Both the position numbers and the translations under genes were made by a program. Below are positions 45,870 through 54,422 of a DNA stretch of 64,000 nt, piece after piece. The stretch spans positions 1 to 64,000 of the forward strand of contig NZ_AKKK01000015.1 in NCBI RefSeq assembly GCF_000281065.1. Reading direction: 5' to 3'. Below the pieces are notes generated by a model that did no database searches, had not been told where the DNA came from, and worked only from the letters and a program-made list of their open reading frames with translations. The DNA is from Arthrobacter sp. M2012083 (GTDB lineage: Bacteria > Actinomycetota > Actinomycetes > Actinomycetales > Micrococcaceae). Each line of letters opens with the position of its first letter. Position 1 is the stretch's first letter.

Positions 45870-46364
45870 GTGTCTACCACCAATAGCGCCACAGCGGCTT
45901 GGCTTACCCAGGAAGCTTTCGACCGCTTGCAGGCTGAGCTGGAACACCTTTCCGGCGCTGGCCGGGCGGAAATCGTCCAGAAGATCGAAGCTGCACGCCA
46001 GGAAGGCGACCTCAAGGAAAACGGCGGTTACCACGCTGCCAAGGAGGAGCAGGGCAAGATTGAAGCCCGCATCCGCCAGCTCACCGCCCTCCTGCGCGAT
46101 GCCCAGGTGGGCGAAGCGCCGGCAGACGACGGAATCGTCGAACCCGGCATGCTGGTTGTTGCCCGCATCGCCGGCGACGAAGAGACGTTCCTCCTGGGCT
46201 CCCGCGAAATCGCCGGTGACTCCGACCTTGATGTCTTCAGCGAAAAGTCCCCCTTGGGTGCCGCCATCATCGGCCACAAGGAAGGCGACAGCCTCAGCTA
46301 CGTCGCCCCCAACGGTAAGGAAATCCCGGTGGAAATCGTTTCCGCCAAGCCCTACGTCGCCTAA
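45870..46364 (+). CDS. greA: Transcription elongation factor GreA
   Basis: A 164-aa factor that stimulates transcript cleavage by backtracked RNA polymerase. The N-terminal coiled coil is visible (LTQEAFDRLQAELEHLSGAGRAEIVQKIEAARQEGDLKENGGYHAAKEEQ), with the acidic tip residues GDLKENGGYHAAK. The C-terminal FKBP-like domain contains SPLGAAIIGHKEGDSLSYVAPNG. The GTG at 45870 has GAGGAGA 6 nt upstream, so the longer reading is rejected. It is expressed from its own promoter with a terminator-like leader and is followed by a strong terminator. Confidence 0.95.
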   Translation: MSTTNSATAAWLTQEAFDRLQAELEHLSGAGRAEIVQKIEAARQEGDLKENGGYHAAKEEQGKIEARIRQLTALLRDAQVGEAPADDGIVEPGMLVVARIAGDEETFLLGSREIAGDSDLDVFSEKSPLGAAIIGHKEGDSLSYVAPNGKEIPVEIVSAKPYVA

Positions 46365-46393
46365 GCAGCGGCTCACCCGGCCTGAATGATACG

Positions 46394-46433
46394 ACGCCGG
46401 CCCACCCCTTCGCGGGGCGGGCCGGCGTTTTTC
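46394..46433. terminator. Terminator between greA and the rhomboid gene
   Basis: A long GC-rich stem from ACGCCGGCCC to GGGCCGGCGT with the loop around CCCCTTCGCGGGG, followed by TTTTTCG on the plus strand. A classical rho-independent terminator for greA. Confidence 0.85.
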
Positions 46434-46442
46434 GTGTGTGGG

Positions 46443-47057
46443 TCAGGCTGTGAGCTTGGCCTTGGGACGCAGCAGGACGGCCGCTACGACGCCCCCTACG
46501 GCCCCGCCGAGGTGCGCCTGCCAGGAGATGTAGCCCAGCACCGTGGGTAGAACGCCGAAGAGGATGCTGCCGTAGGCCATGAACAGGACCACGGAGAGCA
46601 GGATCTGCCACCAGCTGCGGTTGAAGAATCCCCGCACCAACAGGAATGCAAAGAAACCGAACACCAAGCCGGAGGCTCCAACCGTTACGCCTCCCCCGCC
46701 GATCAGCCACACCGCAAGCCCTGATCCGAGCCAGCTGAAGGCCAACGCTGTGAGGAACACCCGGATTCCGGACAGGAACACCAGGAAACCGAAGATGATC
46801 AGCGGCAGCGTGTTGGACAGCAGGTGGTTCAGGTTCGCGTGCAGCAACGGAAATGTCAGGATGTCCAGCACGCCGTCCATGGAACGGGGTCGCAAACCAA
46901 AGGTTGGGTTGAGCCCGTGGCGCATCAAGGTGTTGAGGATCTCAATCACATAGAGCAGAATGACGAATCCGCCCATGAAGAGCAGCCCGCCCTTCGCCCG
47001 ACCAGCGAGCGACTCCCTGGCCGCTTCCTTTGAGCCCTCAGGCATTCCAAGCACCAT
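46443..47057 (-). CDS. Rhomboid family intramembrane serine protease
   Basis: A 204-aa membrane protein with six helices. The catalytic Ser lies in VGASGLVFGFFAFL and the catalytic His in SWQAHLGGAVGGVVAA. LHANLNHLLSNTLPLIIFG supplies the HxxxN oxyanion segment. The start ATG has AGGAGGGG 5 nt upstream. It is 14 bp downstream of the ilvA stop on the same strand, so it may be at the end of the AI-2E/ilvA/rhomboid run. The substrate is unknown. Confidence 0.92.
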   Translation of the reverse strand: MVLGMPEGSKEAARESLAGRAKGGLLFMGGFVILLYVIEILNTLMRHGLNPTFGLRPRSMDGVLDILTFPLLHANLNHLLSNTLPLIIFGFLVFLSGIRVFLTALAFSWLGSGLAVWLIGGGGVTVGASGLVFGFFAFLLVRGFFNRSWWQILLSVVLFMAYGSILFGVLPTVLGYISWQAHLGGAVGGVVAAVLLRPKAKLTA

Positions 47058-47071
47058 GGGCGCCCCTCCTG

Positions 47072-48310
47072 TCAGTGCACCACGATTGGCTGGAAGCCCT
47101 CGGCCCGGAGGGCACCGAGTACCTGTTCGCCGTGTTCGTGGCCCTTGGTTTCCAGGTTGATAGTGATGGAGACGTCACCCATGCTGATGGAACCACCAAG
47201 GCGGGTGTGGTCCAGGCCGGTGACGTTGGCATCGTTTTCAGCGATGATGCGGGCGATCGTGGCCAATGAACCCGGACGGTCGTCCAGCATCATCCGAACC
47301 GTCATGAAACGGCCAGCGGCCGACAGACCGCGCTGGATGACTTTGAGCATCAGCATGGGATCGATGTTGCCGCCGGAAAGCACGACGGCGGTGTTGCCCG
47401 GGTTTTCGATTTTGCCGTCCATCAGCGCGGCTACTCCTACGGCCCCGGCAGGTTCAACAACCATCTTGGCGCGCTCGAGCAGGAAGATCAGGGCCCGCGC
47501 AAGGGAATCCTCGCTCACGGTCACGACGTCGTCCACCAGCTCCCGGATGATGCTGAAGGGAAGCTGCCCGGGACGCCCAACCGCGATGCCGTCGGCCATG
47601 GTGGTGACCTTCTTCAGCGGCACCAGCGCGTCAGCGGCCAGTGAGGGCGGGTATGCGGCAGCGTTCTCTGCCTGCACTCCAATGACCCTGATCTCGCGGC
47701 CGAGTTCCTTGGCCCTGGCCTTGATAGCGACAGCTACACCGGCCAACAGCCCACCGCCGCCAACTCCCATGAGAATGGTGTCCACGTTGGGGATCTGTTC
47801 CAGGATTTCAAGGCCGATGGTGCCCTGCCCGGCAACAACGTCCACGTTGTCGAAGGGATGGACAAAAACCGCCCCCGTCTCGTTGGCGTAACGCTGCGCT
47901 TCCGCCAGGGCTTCATCCACGTTGTGGCCGTGCAGGACCACCTCAGCACCGTGGCTGCGGGTGGCCGCCAGCTTGGGAAGGGCTACGCCGAGGGGCATAT
48001 AGATGCGGGCGTTGATGCCCAGGCTCTTGGCAGCCACTGCCACGCCCTGGGCGTGGTTGCCGGCCGAAGCCGCCACCACTCCGCGCTTCTTTTCGTCCTC
48101 TGTCAGCCGGGCCATCCGCACGTAGGCGCCGCGGACCTTGAAGGAGCCTGCACGCTGCAGGTTCTCGCACTTGAAAAAGACGTTGCCGCCCACGAGGCTG
48201 CCCAGCGCACGGGACGACTCCACAGGAGTCTTGGTAATAATGCCCTCGAGCAGCTCCTGCGCCTTGAGGACATCGTCCAGCGTGACGGGCAGGGTTTCGA
48301 GGGTATTCAC
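47072..48310 (-). CDS. ilvA: Threonine ammonia-lyase with ACT domain
   Basis: A 412-aa PLP enzyme that deaminates threonine to 2-oxobutanoate, the first step of isoleucine synthesis. SFKVRGAYVRMA holds the PLP lysine, VVAASAGNHAQGVA the cofactor-contacting loop, and GVGGGGLLAGVA the phosphate-binding glycine loop. The C-terminal 75 residues form one ACT-like domain (RPGSLATIARIIAENDANVTGL), as in the short IlvA/TdcB-like enzymes. The GTG start has AAAGGAG 8 nt upstream, overlapping the end of the AI-2E gene region. Confidence 0.94.
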   Translation of the reverse strand: MNTLETLPVTLDDVLKAQELLEGIITKTPVESSRALGSLVGGNVFFKCENLQRAGSFKVRGAYVRMARLTEDEKKRGVVAASAGNHAQGVAVAAKSLGINARIYMPLGVALPKLAATRSHGAEVVLHGHNVDEALAEAQRYANETGAVFVHPFDNVDVVAGQGTIGLEILEQIPNVDTILMGVGGGGLLAGVAVAIKARAKELGREIRVIGVQAENAAAYPPSLAADALVPLKKVTTMADGIAVGRPGQLPFSIIRELVDDVVTVSEDSLARALIFLLERAKMVVEPAGAVGVAALMDGKIENPGNTAVVLSGGNIDPMLMLKVIQRGLSAAGRFMTVRMMLDDRPGSLATIARIIAENDANVTGLDHTRLGGSISMGDVSITINLETKGHEHGEQVLGALRAEGFQPIVVH

Positions 48311-48313
48311 TGA

Positions 48314-49594
48314 CTATTCTCCTTTGTTGGTGTCGGCTTGGGGATCCTCAACAGAGGTGCTCCCCGAAGCCTTGGTCTTGCCGGCGACGCCTTTGCCGAG
48401 GCGGGATTCGGGCCGCGGGAGGTGGACCTCCTTGAAGTTGGCGTCGCCGCGTGGCCCCGCCGAAGCGGCTGCCGGCTGGAGTTCCACACCGCCCAATCCT
48501 TCATCATGTTCCCACGTCCGGCCCGCAATGTAGCGAACTGCCGTGTTTACTACGGCGAGCAGCGGGACAGCGAACAGCGCCCCGGGGATGCCTGCAAGGT
48601 AGGAACCTGCGGCAACCGAGAGGATCACGGCCACGGGATGCAGCGCAACGGCCTTGCCCATAACCAGTGGCTGCAGGATGTGGCTTTCCAATTGCTGCAC
48701 TACCAGAACGATCGCCAGCATGATCAACGCGTTGATGGGCCCGTTGGCAACGAGGGCGAGCAACACAGCGATGGCCCCCGTAACCAAGGCACCGACCACC
48801 GGAATGAACGAGCCGATGAACACCAGCACCGCCAAGGGGAGAGCCAAGGGGACCTGGATGATGGCTGCGCCGACGCCAATGCCAACAGCATCTACGAATG
48901 CAACGAACATTTGGATCCGCACATAGCTGACCATGGACGTCCAGCCCCGACGCCCTGCGCCATCGGTGGCCCTCCGCGCGCTCCTGGGCAGGAGACGGAC
49001 CATGAAGGCCCAAATCCGGGGCCCCTCGAGAAGGAAGAAGATGAGGATGAACAGCGCCAACACAAGACCTGCCGCAAAGTGTCCGGCGGTGCTGCCGAAG
49101 GACAATGCACCACTGAGGATGCTGCTGCTGTTGTTCTGGAGCGCATCGGCGCCGTCGGAAATGTACTGGTCAATCTGGTCCGCAGTCAGATGCAGCGGAC
49201 CATCGGCCAGCCAGGTTTGGATCTGCTGGATGCCCGCCAGTGCTTCGTGCCAGAGCGCCCCAAAGCCCGTAACGAGTTGCCTGCCCACCAGCGCCAAGGC
49301 ACCACCGATCACGCCAATGAAACCAAGCACGGTAATGGCGACTGCTCCCCCGTTGGGAATCTTGCGATTGCGCAGCCAAGCCACAACCGGGTGCAGAAGA
49401 CCGGCCAGCAGCGCGGCAACCATCACCGGAATAATGAGGAAGCTGACTTTGCCCAACAACCAGACGAGCGCGCCGATCATGAGAAGGATCAGGCCTGCCC
49501 GCCAGGACCAGGCTGCAGCGATGCGCACCCCATAAGGGATGTCCTCGGCAATTTGGCGGTCAGAACGTGTTTTGGCGTCCGGTGTTGGCGTCAT
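48314..49594 (-). CDS. AI-2E family transporter
   Basis: A 426-aa membrane protein with about eight helices of the AI-2E/PerM family. ILIFFLLEGPRIWAF and FIGSFIPVVGALVTGAIAVLLALV are landmark segments. The family includes quorum-signal and ion exporters, so the name is only a family label. The charged C-terminal tail of about 70 residues is cytoplasmic. The ATG at 49594 sits 6 nt after AATTAT, possibly leaderless; the reading upstream of it is not conserved in type. It ends 3 bp before ilvA. Confidence 0.88.
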   Translation of the reverse strand: MTPTPDAKTRSDRQIAEDIPYGVRIAAAWSWRAGLILLMIGALVWLLGKVSFLIIPVMVAALLAGLLHPVVAWLRNRKIPNGGAVAITVLGFIGVIGGALALVGRQLVTGFGALWHEALAGIQQIQTWLADGPLHLTADQIDQYISDGADALQNNSSSILSGALSFGSTAGHFAAGLVLALFILIFFLLEGPRIWAFMVRLLPRSARRATDGAGRRGWTSMVSYVRIQMFVAFVDAVGIGVGAAIIQVPLALPLAVLVFIGSFIPVVGALVTGAIAVLLALVANGPINALIMLAIVLVVQQLESHILQPLVMGKAVALHPVAVILSVAAGSYLAGIPGALFAVPLLAVVNTAVRYIAGRTWEHDEGLGGVELQPAAASAGPRGDANFKEVHLPRPESRLGKGVAGKTKASGSTSVEDPQADTNKGE

Positions 49595-49688
49595 GAACCC
49601 ATAATTCCGTAGCCCGGCCCGTATGGGAAACCGGCTCTCACTTCCGGGACGATCCGAGGCATCCGGAGGTATCTGCCAGACGAAGGTC

Positions 49689-50657
49689 CTAGAGGGACGC
49701 TGTGATTCCCCACCGCATGGTGAACTCCTCGCCAGGCCCCAACCAGCGAAGGCCGTCGCCGCTATTGAACGCATTGGCCGGGCCGGTCATGGGTTCGATA
49801 GCCACTGCTTTGGAGCGGCCAGGGAATGTGTCAGTGACGAAAACGTGGGCGTATTGGCAGTTCTCGTCCTGCTCAAGGCTTACGCTGCGACCATCGGGCG
49901 CGGTGAGCGTGTGGCGCGCCGCCCCGCCGTCGAACGCCAGGTCCGTCAACGCAACATCCACCAACAAGGTGCCCACAGCGGCACCGCCGGAGAAGTCATA
50001 CTCTCCGTCCACAGGAGCGGTGCTCCGTGGGATGAGACGCTCGTCCGCCACCAGTCGGGTGCCTGCATGCACCGTCAGGACCAGGTTCTCGGGGGCAACA
50101 TCTCCGACGCGCAGGTAAGGGTGCGCGCCCAGGACAAAGGGCGCCGTGGCTTGGGAGTCGTTGATCAGGGTCTGCGCGACCCGGAGGTCCAGGTTCTGGT
50201 CGAGCTCATAGCACACCCGATGCCGCAGCAGGAACGGGTAGCCGTGTTGCGGAAAGACCGTGGCTTCGAGCGTCACGGAAAATTCGGATTCGTCCACCAG
50301 TGTGTACCCGGTATTGCGCAGCAGGCCGTGGCTGGCGTTGTTGCGTGAGGCTTCGGTGATATCGAGCTGCTGCTTCTTGCCGTCCAGGTACCAGACCCCG
50401 TCTTCTATCCGGTTGGCCCACGGCGCCAGGGTGATGCCGGTAGCTCCGGGCGAAATTTCGTCGTCACCGTAACTTTCGGTCAACTGGACTCCATCCCGTG
50501 AGTAGAGTCGCAAGCCCGCGGCGAGCTCGGTGACGACGGCGAGCGCATCGTCCCTGCGGAGCTCGAACTGACGACCCGTAGCAAAGCGGCGGGACGCGGA
50601 TTGGTGGGTGCTGTCGGCAGGCGACGCGGAGGCAGGCATGGCAATACCGTACTGCAT
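49689..50657 (-). CDS. galM: Aldose 1-epimerase family protein (GalM-like)
   Basis: A protein of about 322 aa that interconverts alpha and beta anomers of galactose or related sugars, entry to the Leloir pathway. ITLAPWANRIEDGVW, NNASHGLLRN (catalytic His) and PFVLGAHPYLRVGD (second His) are typical. The C-terminal EPMTGPANAFNSGDGLRWLGPGE is also conserved. Three ATGs compete for the start: 50657 has GGGGAG upstream at 10 nt; 50675 and 50639 are alternatives. It is divergent from galT-galK. Confidence 0.88.
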   Translation of the reverse strand: MQYGIAMPASASPADSTHQSASRRFATGRQFELRRDDALAVVTELAAGLRLYSRDGVQLTESYGDDEISPGATGITLAPWANRIEDGVWYLDGKKQQLDITEASRNNASHGLLRNTGYTLVDESEFSVTLEATVFPQHGYPFLLRHRVCYELDQNLDLRVAQTLINDSQATAPFVLGAHPYLRVGDVAPENLVLTVHAGTRLVADERLIPRSTAPVDGEYDFSGGAAVGTLLVDVALTDLAFDGGAARHTLTAPDGRSVSLEQDENCQYAHVFVTDTFPGRSKAVAIEPMTGPANAFNSGDGLRWLGPGEEFTMRWGITASL

Positions 50658-50737
50658 GAGTGGTTGGCTCCCCATCCCACAATGTTTGCTTTTGTTAGAA
50701 ACTATGCGTTTTTGGTCACTTGTGGAATGATGGATGC
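50658..50737. promoter_or_regulatory. AT-rich divergent regulatory gap galM / galTK
   Basis: An 80-bp gap containing the AT-rich run TGTTTGCTTTTGTTAGAAAC, unusually A+T rich for this genome. It is a likely shared operator region for galactose genes. A possible AATGAT -10 lies 6 nt before the galT ATG. Confidence 0.4.
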
Positions 50738-51886
50738 ATGAGCCGCATCACCAGCACCCGCCTCGCAGACAGCCGAGAGCTGATCTACTTCGACGACCCC
50801 GGGACTCCTGAACGAGCACCGGACTCGATGGTGGACCACCGCGAGCTTCCCGCCCGCGGTGAGCCCGGCGAGGTCCGCTACGACGCATTGTCGGGTGACT
50901 GGGTGGCAGTGGCTGCCCACCGACAGACACGGACCCACCTTCCCCCTGCGGATCAGTGCCCCATCTGCCCCACCACAGCTGCGAACCCCTCCGAAATTCC
51001 GGCATCGGATTACGACGTCGTGGTGTTCGAGAACCGCTTCCCCTCCCTCGGCCCGGCGTTGGGCGACATTCCCCCGGTTCCTGCCCCGGGGCACTCCGGC
51101 CACAACGTCAAGGGAGCGGCCTACGGCCGCTGCGAGGTGGTTGCCTTCACGCCACAGCACACCGGCTCCTTCGCCGAACTGGGCGAAACGCGTTCCCGCA
51201 CGGTCATCGAGGCGTGGGCCCAGCGGACCGAGGCGTTGAGTGCCCTGCCGGGCATCAAGCAGGTGTTTCCGTTCGAGAACCGCGGTGCGGACATCGGGGT
51301 CACCCTGCACCATCCCCACGGCCAGATCTACGCGTACCCGTATGTAACTCCCCGCGCCGCCCAGCTCGGCGCAGTAGCACGGAAGTACTACGACGACGTC
51401 GATGCGAAGGAAACACTCGCCGCCTCACTCCTCAAGGCAGAACGCGAGGACGGCAGCCGCATGGTCCTGGAGGCAAAGCACTTCAGCGCCTATGTCCCCT
51501 TCGCGGCCCGCTGGCCCCTGGAAGTCCACCTGGTACCTCATCGCAGCGTGCCTGATCTTGCCGCACTCACGGGCGAAGAGCGCGACGAACTCTCGCACGT
51601 CTACTTGGACCTTCTCAAGCGGCTCGACTCGCTGTACCCCACGCCCATGCCGTACATCTCGGCCTGGCACCAGGCCCCGCTGGACCCTGTTCTTCGGACT
51701 GCGGGCCAGTTGCACCTGCAACTGACCTCACCTCGCCGCGCTGCCGATAAGCTCAAGTATCTGGCCGGTTCCGAGGCCGCCATGGGAGCGTTCATCAACG
51801 ACACCACCCCCGAAGCGGTGGCGGAGCGGCTGCGCAGCGTCGCCGCATCACCTTCACACAAGACCCTGGAAGGCACCCGAGCATGA
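50738..51886 (+). CDS. galT: Galactose-1-phosphate uridylyltransferase
   Basis: A 382-aa HIT-superfamily enzyme that exchanges UMP between UDP-glucose and galactose-1-P. DQCPICPTT supplies zinc ligands, and VFENRFPSLGPALGD and ENRGADIGVTLHHPHGQIYAYPY carry the catalytic HPH triad. WHQAPLDPVLRTAGQLHLQL completes the second half. The ATG at 50738 starts SRITSTRLADSRELIYFDD; the TTG at 50720 is less likely. Its stop overlaps galK (ATGA), giving coupled translation. Confidence 0.95.
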   Translation: MSRITSTRLADSRELIYFDDPGTPERAPDSMVDHRELPARGEPGEVRYDALSGDWVAVAAHRQTRTHLPPADQCPICPTTAANPSEIPASDYDVVVFENRFPSLGPALGDIPPVPAPGHSGHNVKGAAYGRCEVVAFTPQHTGSFAELGETRSRTVIEAWAQRTEALSALPGIKQVFPFENRGADIGVTLHHPHGQIYAYPYVTPRAAQLGAVARKYYDDVDAKETLAASLLKAEREDGSRMVLEAKHFSAYVPFAARWPLEVHLVPHRSVPDLAALTGEERDELSHVYLDLLKRLDSLYPTPMPYISAWHQAPLDPVLRTAGQLHLQLTSPRRAADKLKYLAGSEAAMGAFINDTTPEAVAERLRSVAASPSHKTLEGTRA

Positions 51887-53043
51887 CCACCACCACCGAG
51901 ACCGGCGTCCTCGCCGCCCGCTTCCAGGAAACTTTCGGTGCAGCTGCCGACGGCGTGTGGCAGGCACCGGGACGCGTCAACCTGATCGGCGAGCACACGG
52001 ACTACAACGAGGGCTTTGTGCTCCCCTTCGCCATCAATAAGACGGCAAAGGTGGCCCTGCGGGTCCGCGACGACTCAAAGTTGCGTATGCTGTCCACCTT
52101 TGGCGGGCACGGCGTGGTGGAAGCTGACCTCGCGGACTCGGAACCCGGATCCGGTGAGGGATGGTCCCGCTACCCGCTCGGCGTCGCCTGGGCGCTCAAG
52201 GAGCGCGGCATCGAGGTGCCCGGCTTTGACCTCCTGCTTGATTCCGATGTTCCCTCCGGAGCTGGCCTCTCGTCATCACACGCGATTGAGTGCGCCGTCA
52301 TCTCGGCCCTGAACGAATTGACCGGCGCGGGCCTTGCCGCCGAAGACCTTGTGCTCGCTACCCAGCGCGCCGAGAACGTGTTCGTTGGCGCACCCACCGG
52401 AATCATGGACCAGTCAGCGTCCCTGCGTGGCGCCAAAGGACACGCTGTGTTCCTGGACTGCCGTGACCAACATGTGGAGCTGGTCCCGTTTGACGCAGAA
52501 GCTTCGGGCCTGGTCCTGTTGGTGATCGACACCAAGGTGTCGCATTCTCATGCCGACGGCGGATATGCCTCGCGTCGTGCGTCCTGCGAGTTGGGTGCGG
52601 AGATACTTGGAGTCAAGGCACTGCGCGACGTCGGCGTGGAGCGTTTGGAGGAAGCGTCAGGCCTGCTGGACGAGACCACCCTTCGGCGGGTCCGCCACGT
52701 GGTGACGGAAAACGATCGGGTCCTCCAAACGGTGGAAGTCCTGGGCACCCGTGGCCCTGCCGCCATCGGAGCATTGCTGGATGCCAGCCACGTTTCGATG
52801 CGGGACGACTTTGAGATCTCCTGCCCGGAACTGGACGTTGCCGTGGATACTTCCCGGGCCAACGGTGCCATCGGCGCCCGCATGACGGGCGGCGGTTTCG
52901 GCGGTTCCGCCATCGCCCTGACCCCGGTTGGCCAGGAGCAACAGGTGCGCGACGCCGTCGTCCATTCCTTCGCAGAGGCGGGCTTCGCCGCCCCGGACAT
53001 CTTCACCGTTACCCCGGCCGCTGGAGCCCTTCGCCTGGCCTGA
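51883..53043 (+). CDS. galK: Galactokinase
   Basis: A 386-aa GHMP-family kinase phosphorylating galactose. The signature APGRVNLIGEHTDYNEGFVLP lies near residues 27-47. The ATP-binding SDVPSGAGLSSSHAIECAV lies near 121-139, and RMTGGGFGGSAIALTP near 330 is the third GHMP motif. It is coupled to galT and ends before a 34-bp perfect palindrome acting as terminator. Confidence 0.96.
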   Translation: MTTTTETGVLAARFQETFGAAADGVWQAPGRVNLIGEHTDYNEGFVLPFAINKTAKVALRVRDDSKLRMLSTFGGHGVVEADLADSEPGSGEGWSRYPLGVAWALKERGIEVPGFDLLLDSDVPSGAGLSSSHAIECAVISALNELTGAGLAAEDLVLATQRAENVFVGAPTGIMDQSASLRGAKGHAVFLDCRDQHVELVPFDAEASGLVLLVIDTKVSHSHADGGYASRRASCELGAEILGVKALRDVGVERLEEASGLLDETTLRRVRHVVTENDRVLQTVEVLGTRGPAAIGALLDASHVSMRDDFEISCPELDVAVDTSRANGAIGARMTGGGFGGSAIALTPVGQEQQVRDAVVHSFAEAGFAAPDIFTVTPAAGALRLA

Positions 53044-53049
53044 CGCGCC

Positions 53050-53083
53050 CGGTTCCTCTTGCGGGCGCCCGCAAGAGGAACCG
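53050..53083 (+). terminator. 34-bp perfect palindrome after galK
   Basis: Arms CGGTTCCTCTTGCGGGC (53050-53066) and its exact complement (53067-53083), with no spacer, start 7 bp after the galK stop. It separates the gal genes from the leaderless thiolase promoter. Confidence 0.75.
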
Positions 53084-53094
53084 GATGCCGGGCG

Positions 53095-53100
53095 TAAGCT
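53095..53100 (+). promoter_or_regulatory. Leaderless -10 element of the thiolase gene
   Basis: TAAGCT, 6 nt before the ATG at 53107. Confidence 0.6.
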
Positions 53101-53106
53101 GGGGCC

Positions 53107-54345
53107 ATGACTGAGGCTGTCATCGTAGCTACTGCAAGAAGCCCTATCGGCCGGGCCTTCAAGGGCTCCCTCAAGGACGAACGTCCGGATGACCTGGCCA
53201 CCGCCATGGTGCACGCCGCCCTCGCCAAAGTTCCGGGCTTCGATCCCGGAGCGGAGGACGGTCAAGGCTTGGACGACCTCTTGCTGGGCTGCGCTGAGCC
53301 CAGTGGTGAGGCCGGATCCAACATGGCGAGGGTGGTGGCTGTCCTTGCCGGGCTGGACCGCGTGCCAGCGGCCACCATCAACCGGTTCTGTGCCTCAAGC
53401 CTGCAAACCTTGCGGATGGCCTTCCACGCCATCAAATCCGGGGAAGCCCACGCGATGGTTTCCGCCGGAGTGGAGAGCGTGTCCAGGTATCAGAACTGGG
53501 CAGGTGCCGGCGAAACGGACTCCTCCAACCACAACCCCCTCTTCGAGGCGGCAGCCCAGCGCACGGCGTCCCGCGCGGCGTCCAACATCCCTTGGACCGA
53601 CCCCCGGCTCGGCGGCCGGCTTCCCGACATCTACATCTCCATGGGCCAGACGGCCGAAAACGTTGCCACCAGCTATGGCATCAGTCGGGCCGAACAGGAC
53701 GAGTGGGGCGTCCTCAGCCAGAATCGTGCCGAAGCAGCCATCGCCTCAGGGTTTTACGCCCGGGACATCACGCCCTACACGCGCAAGGACGGAACCGTCG
53801 TGGAGCGGGACGACTCACCCCGCTCAGGTGTGACCCTCGAAGCGGTATCCGCCCTGCAACCCGTCTTCCGTCCTGAGGGGACCGTTACAGCCGGCAACGC
53901 ATGCCCCCTCAACGATGGCGCCGCCGCGGTAGTGGTCATGAGTGACTCCCGCGCGCGCGAGCTGGGCCTGCAGCCGCTTGCACGGGTGGTTTCAACAGCC
54001 GTCAGCGCCCTCTCCCCTGAACTCATGGGCATGGGGCCTGTGGAATCAACGCGGCGGGCTCTCGCACTGGCCGGGCTCACCATCGATGACATCGATCTGG
54101 TGGAGCTCAACGAAGCCTTCGCTGTGCAGGTGGTGGCGAGTGCCCGTGAGTTGGGGATCGATCCTGCAAAGCTCAACGTCCATGGCGGGGCCATTGCCTT
54201 GGGGCACCCCTTCGGTATGACCGGCGCCCGGATGACAAGTACGCTCCTCAACGGCCTCAAGGAACGAGACGGAACTTTAGGGCTTGCCACCTTGTGTGTA
54301 GGTGGCGGGCAGGGCATGGCGGTGGTTTTCGAACGCTTGAGCTAG
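53107..54345 (+). CDS. Thiolase family acetyl-CoA acyltransferase
   Basis: A 412-aa thiolase that cleaves 3-ketoacyl-CoA in beta-oxidation, or runs in reverse as an acetyl-CoA acetyltransferase. The nucleophile is in TINRFCASSLQTLRMA near residue 95. The C-terminal motifs NVHGGAIALGHPFGMTGAR (His) and LCVGGGQGMAVVFER (second Cys) are intact. The degradative FadA/FadI-like type is favoured by its length. It stands alone and leaderless, ending in a bidirectional terminator. Confidence 0.92.
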   Translation: MTEAVIVATARSPIGRAFKGSLKDERPDDLATAMVHAALAKVPGFDPGAEDGQGLDDLLLGCAEPSGEAGSNMARVVAVLAGLDRVPAATINRFCASSLQTLRMAFHAIKSGEAHAMVSAGVESVSRYQNWAGAGETDSSNHNPLFEAAAQRTASRAASNIPWTDPRLGGRLPDIYISMGQTAENVATSYGISRAEQDEWGVLSQNRAEAAIASGFYARDITPYTRKDGTVVERDDSPRSGVTLEAVSALQPVFRPEGTVTAGNACPLNDGAAAVVVMSDSRARELGLQPLARVVSTAVSALSPELMGMGPVESTRRALALAGLTIDDIDLVELNEAFAVQVVASARELGIDPAKLNVHGGAIALGHPFGMTGARMTSTLLNGLKERDGTLGLATLCVGGGQGMAVVFERLS

Positions 54346-54369
54346 CGAGCACGCAAGCTGGCTCAACGC

Positions 54370-54405
54370 AAAAATGCCCCCGAAACTTCTTCGGGGGCAT
54401 TTCGC
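54370..54405. terminator. Bidirectional terminator between the thiolase and BI-1 genes
   Basis: AAATGCCCCCGAA pairs with TTCGGGGGCATTT around an ACTTC loop. It has A-runs on the left and T-runs on the right, so it works in both directions for the convergent genes. Confidence 0.85.
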
Positions 54406-54422
54406 GTTGGAGCTGTTGGTAA

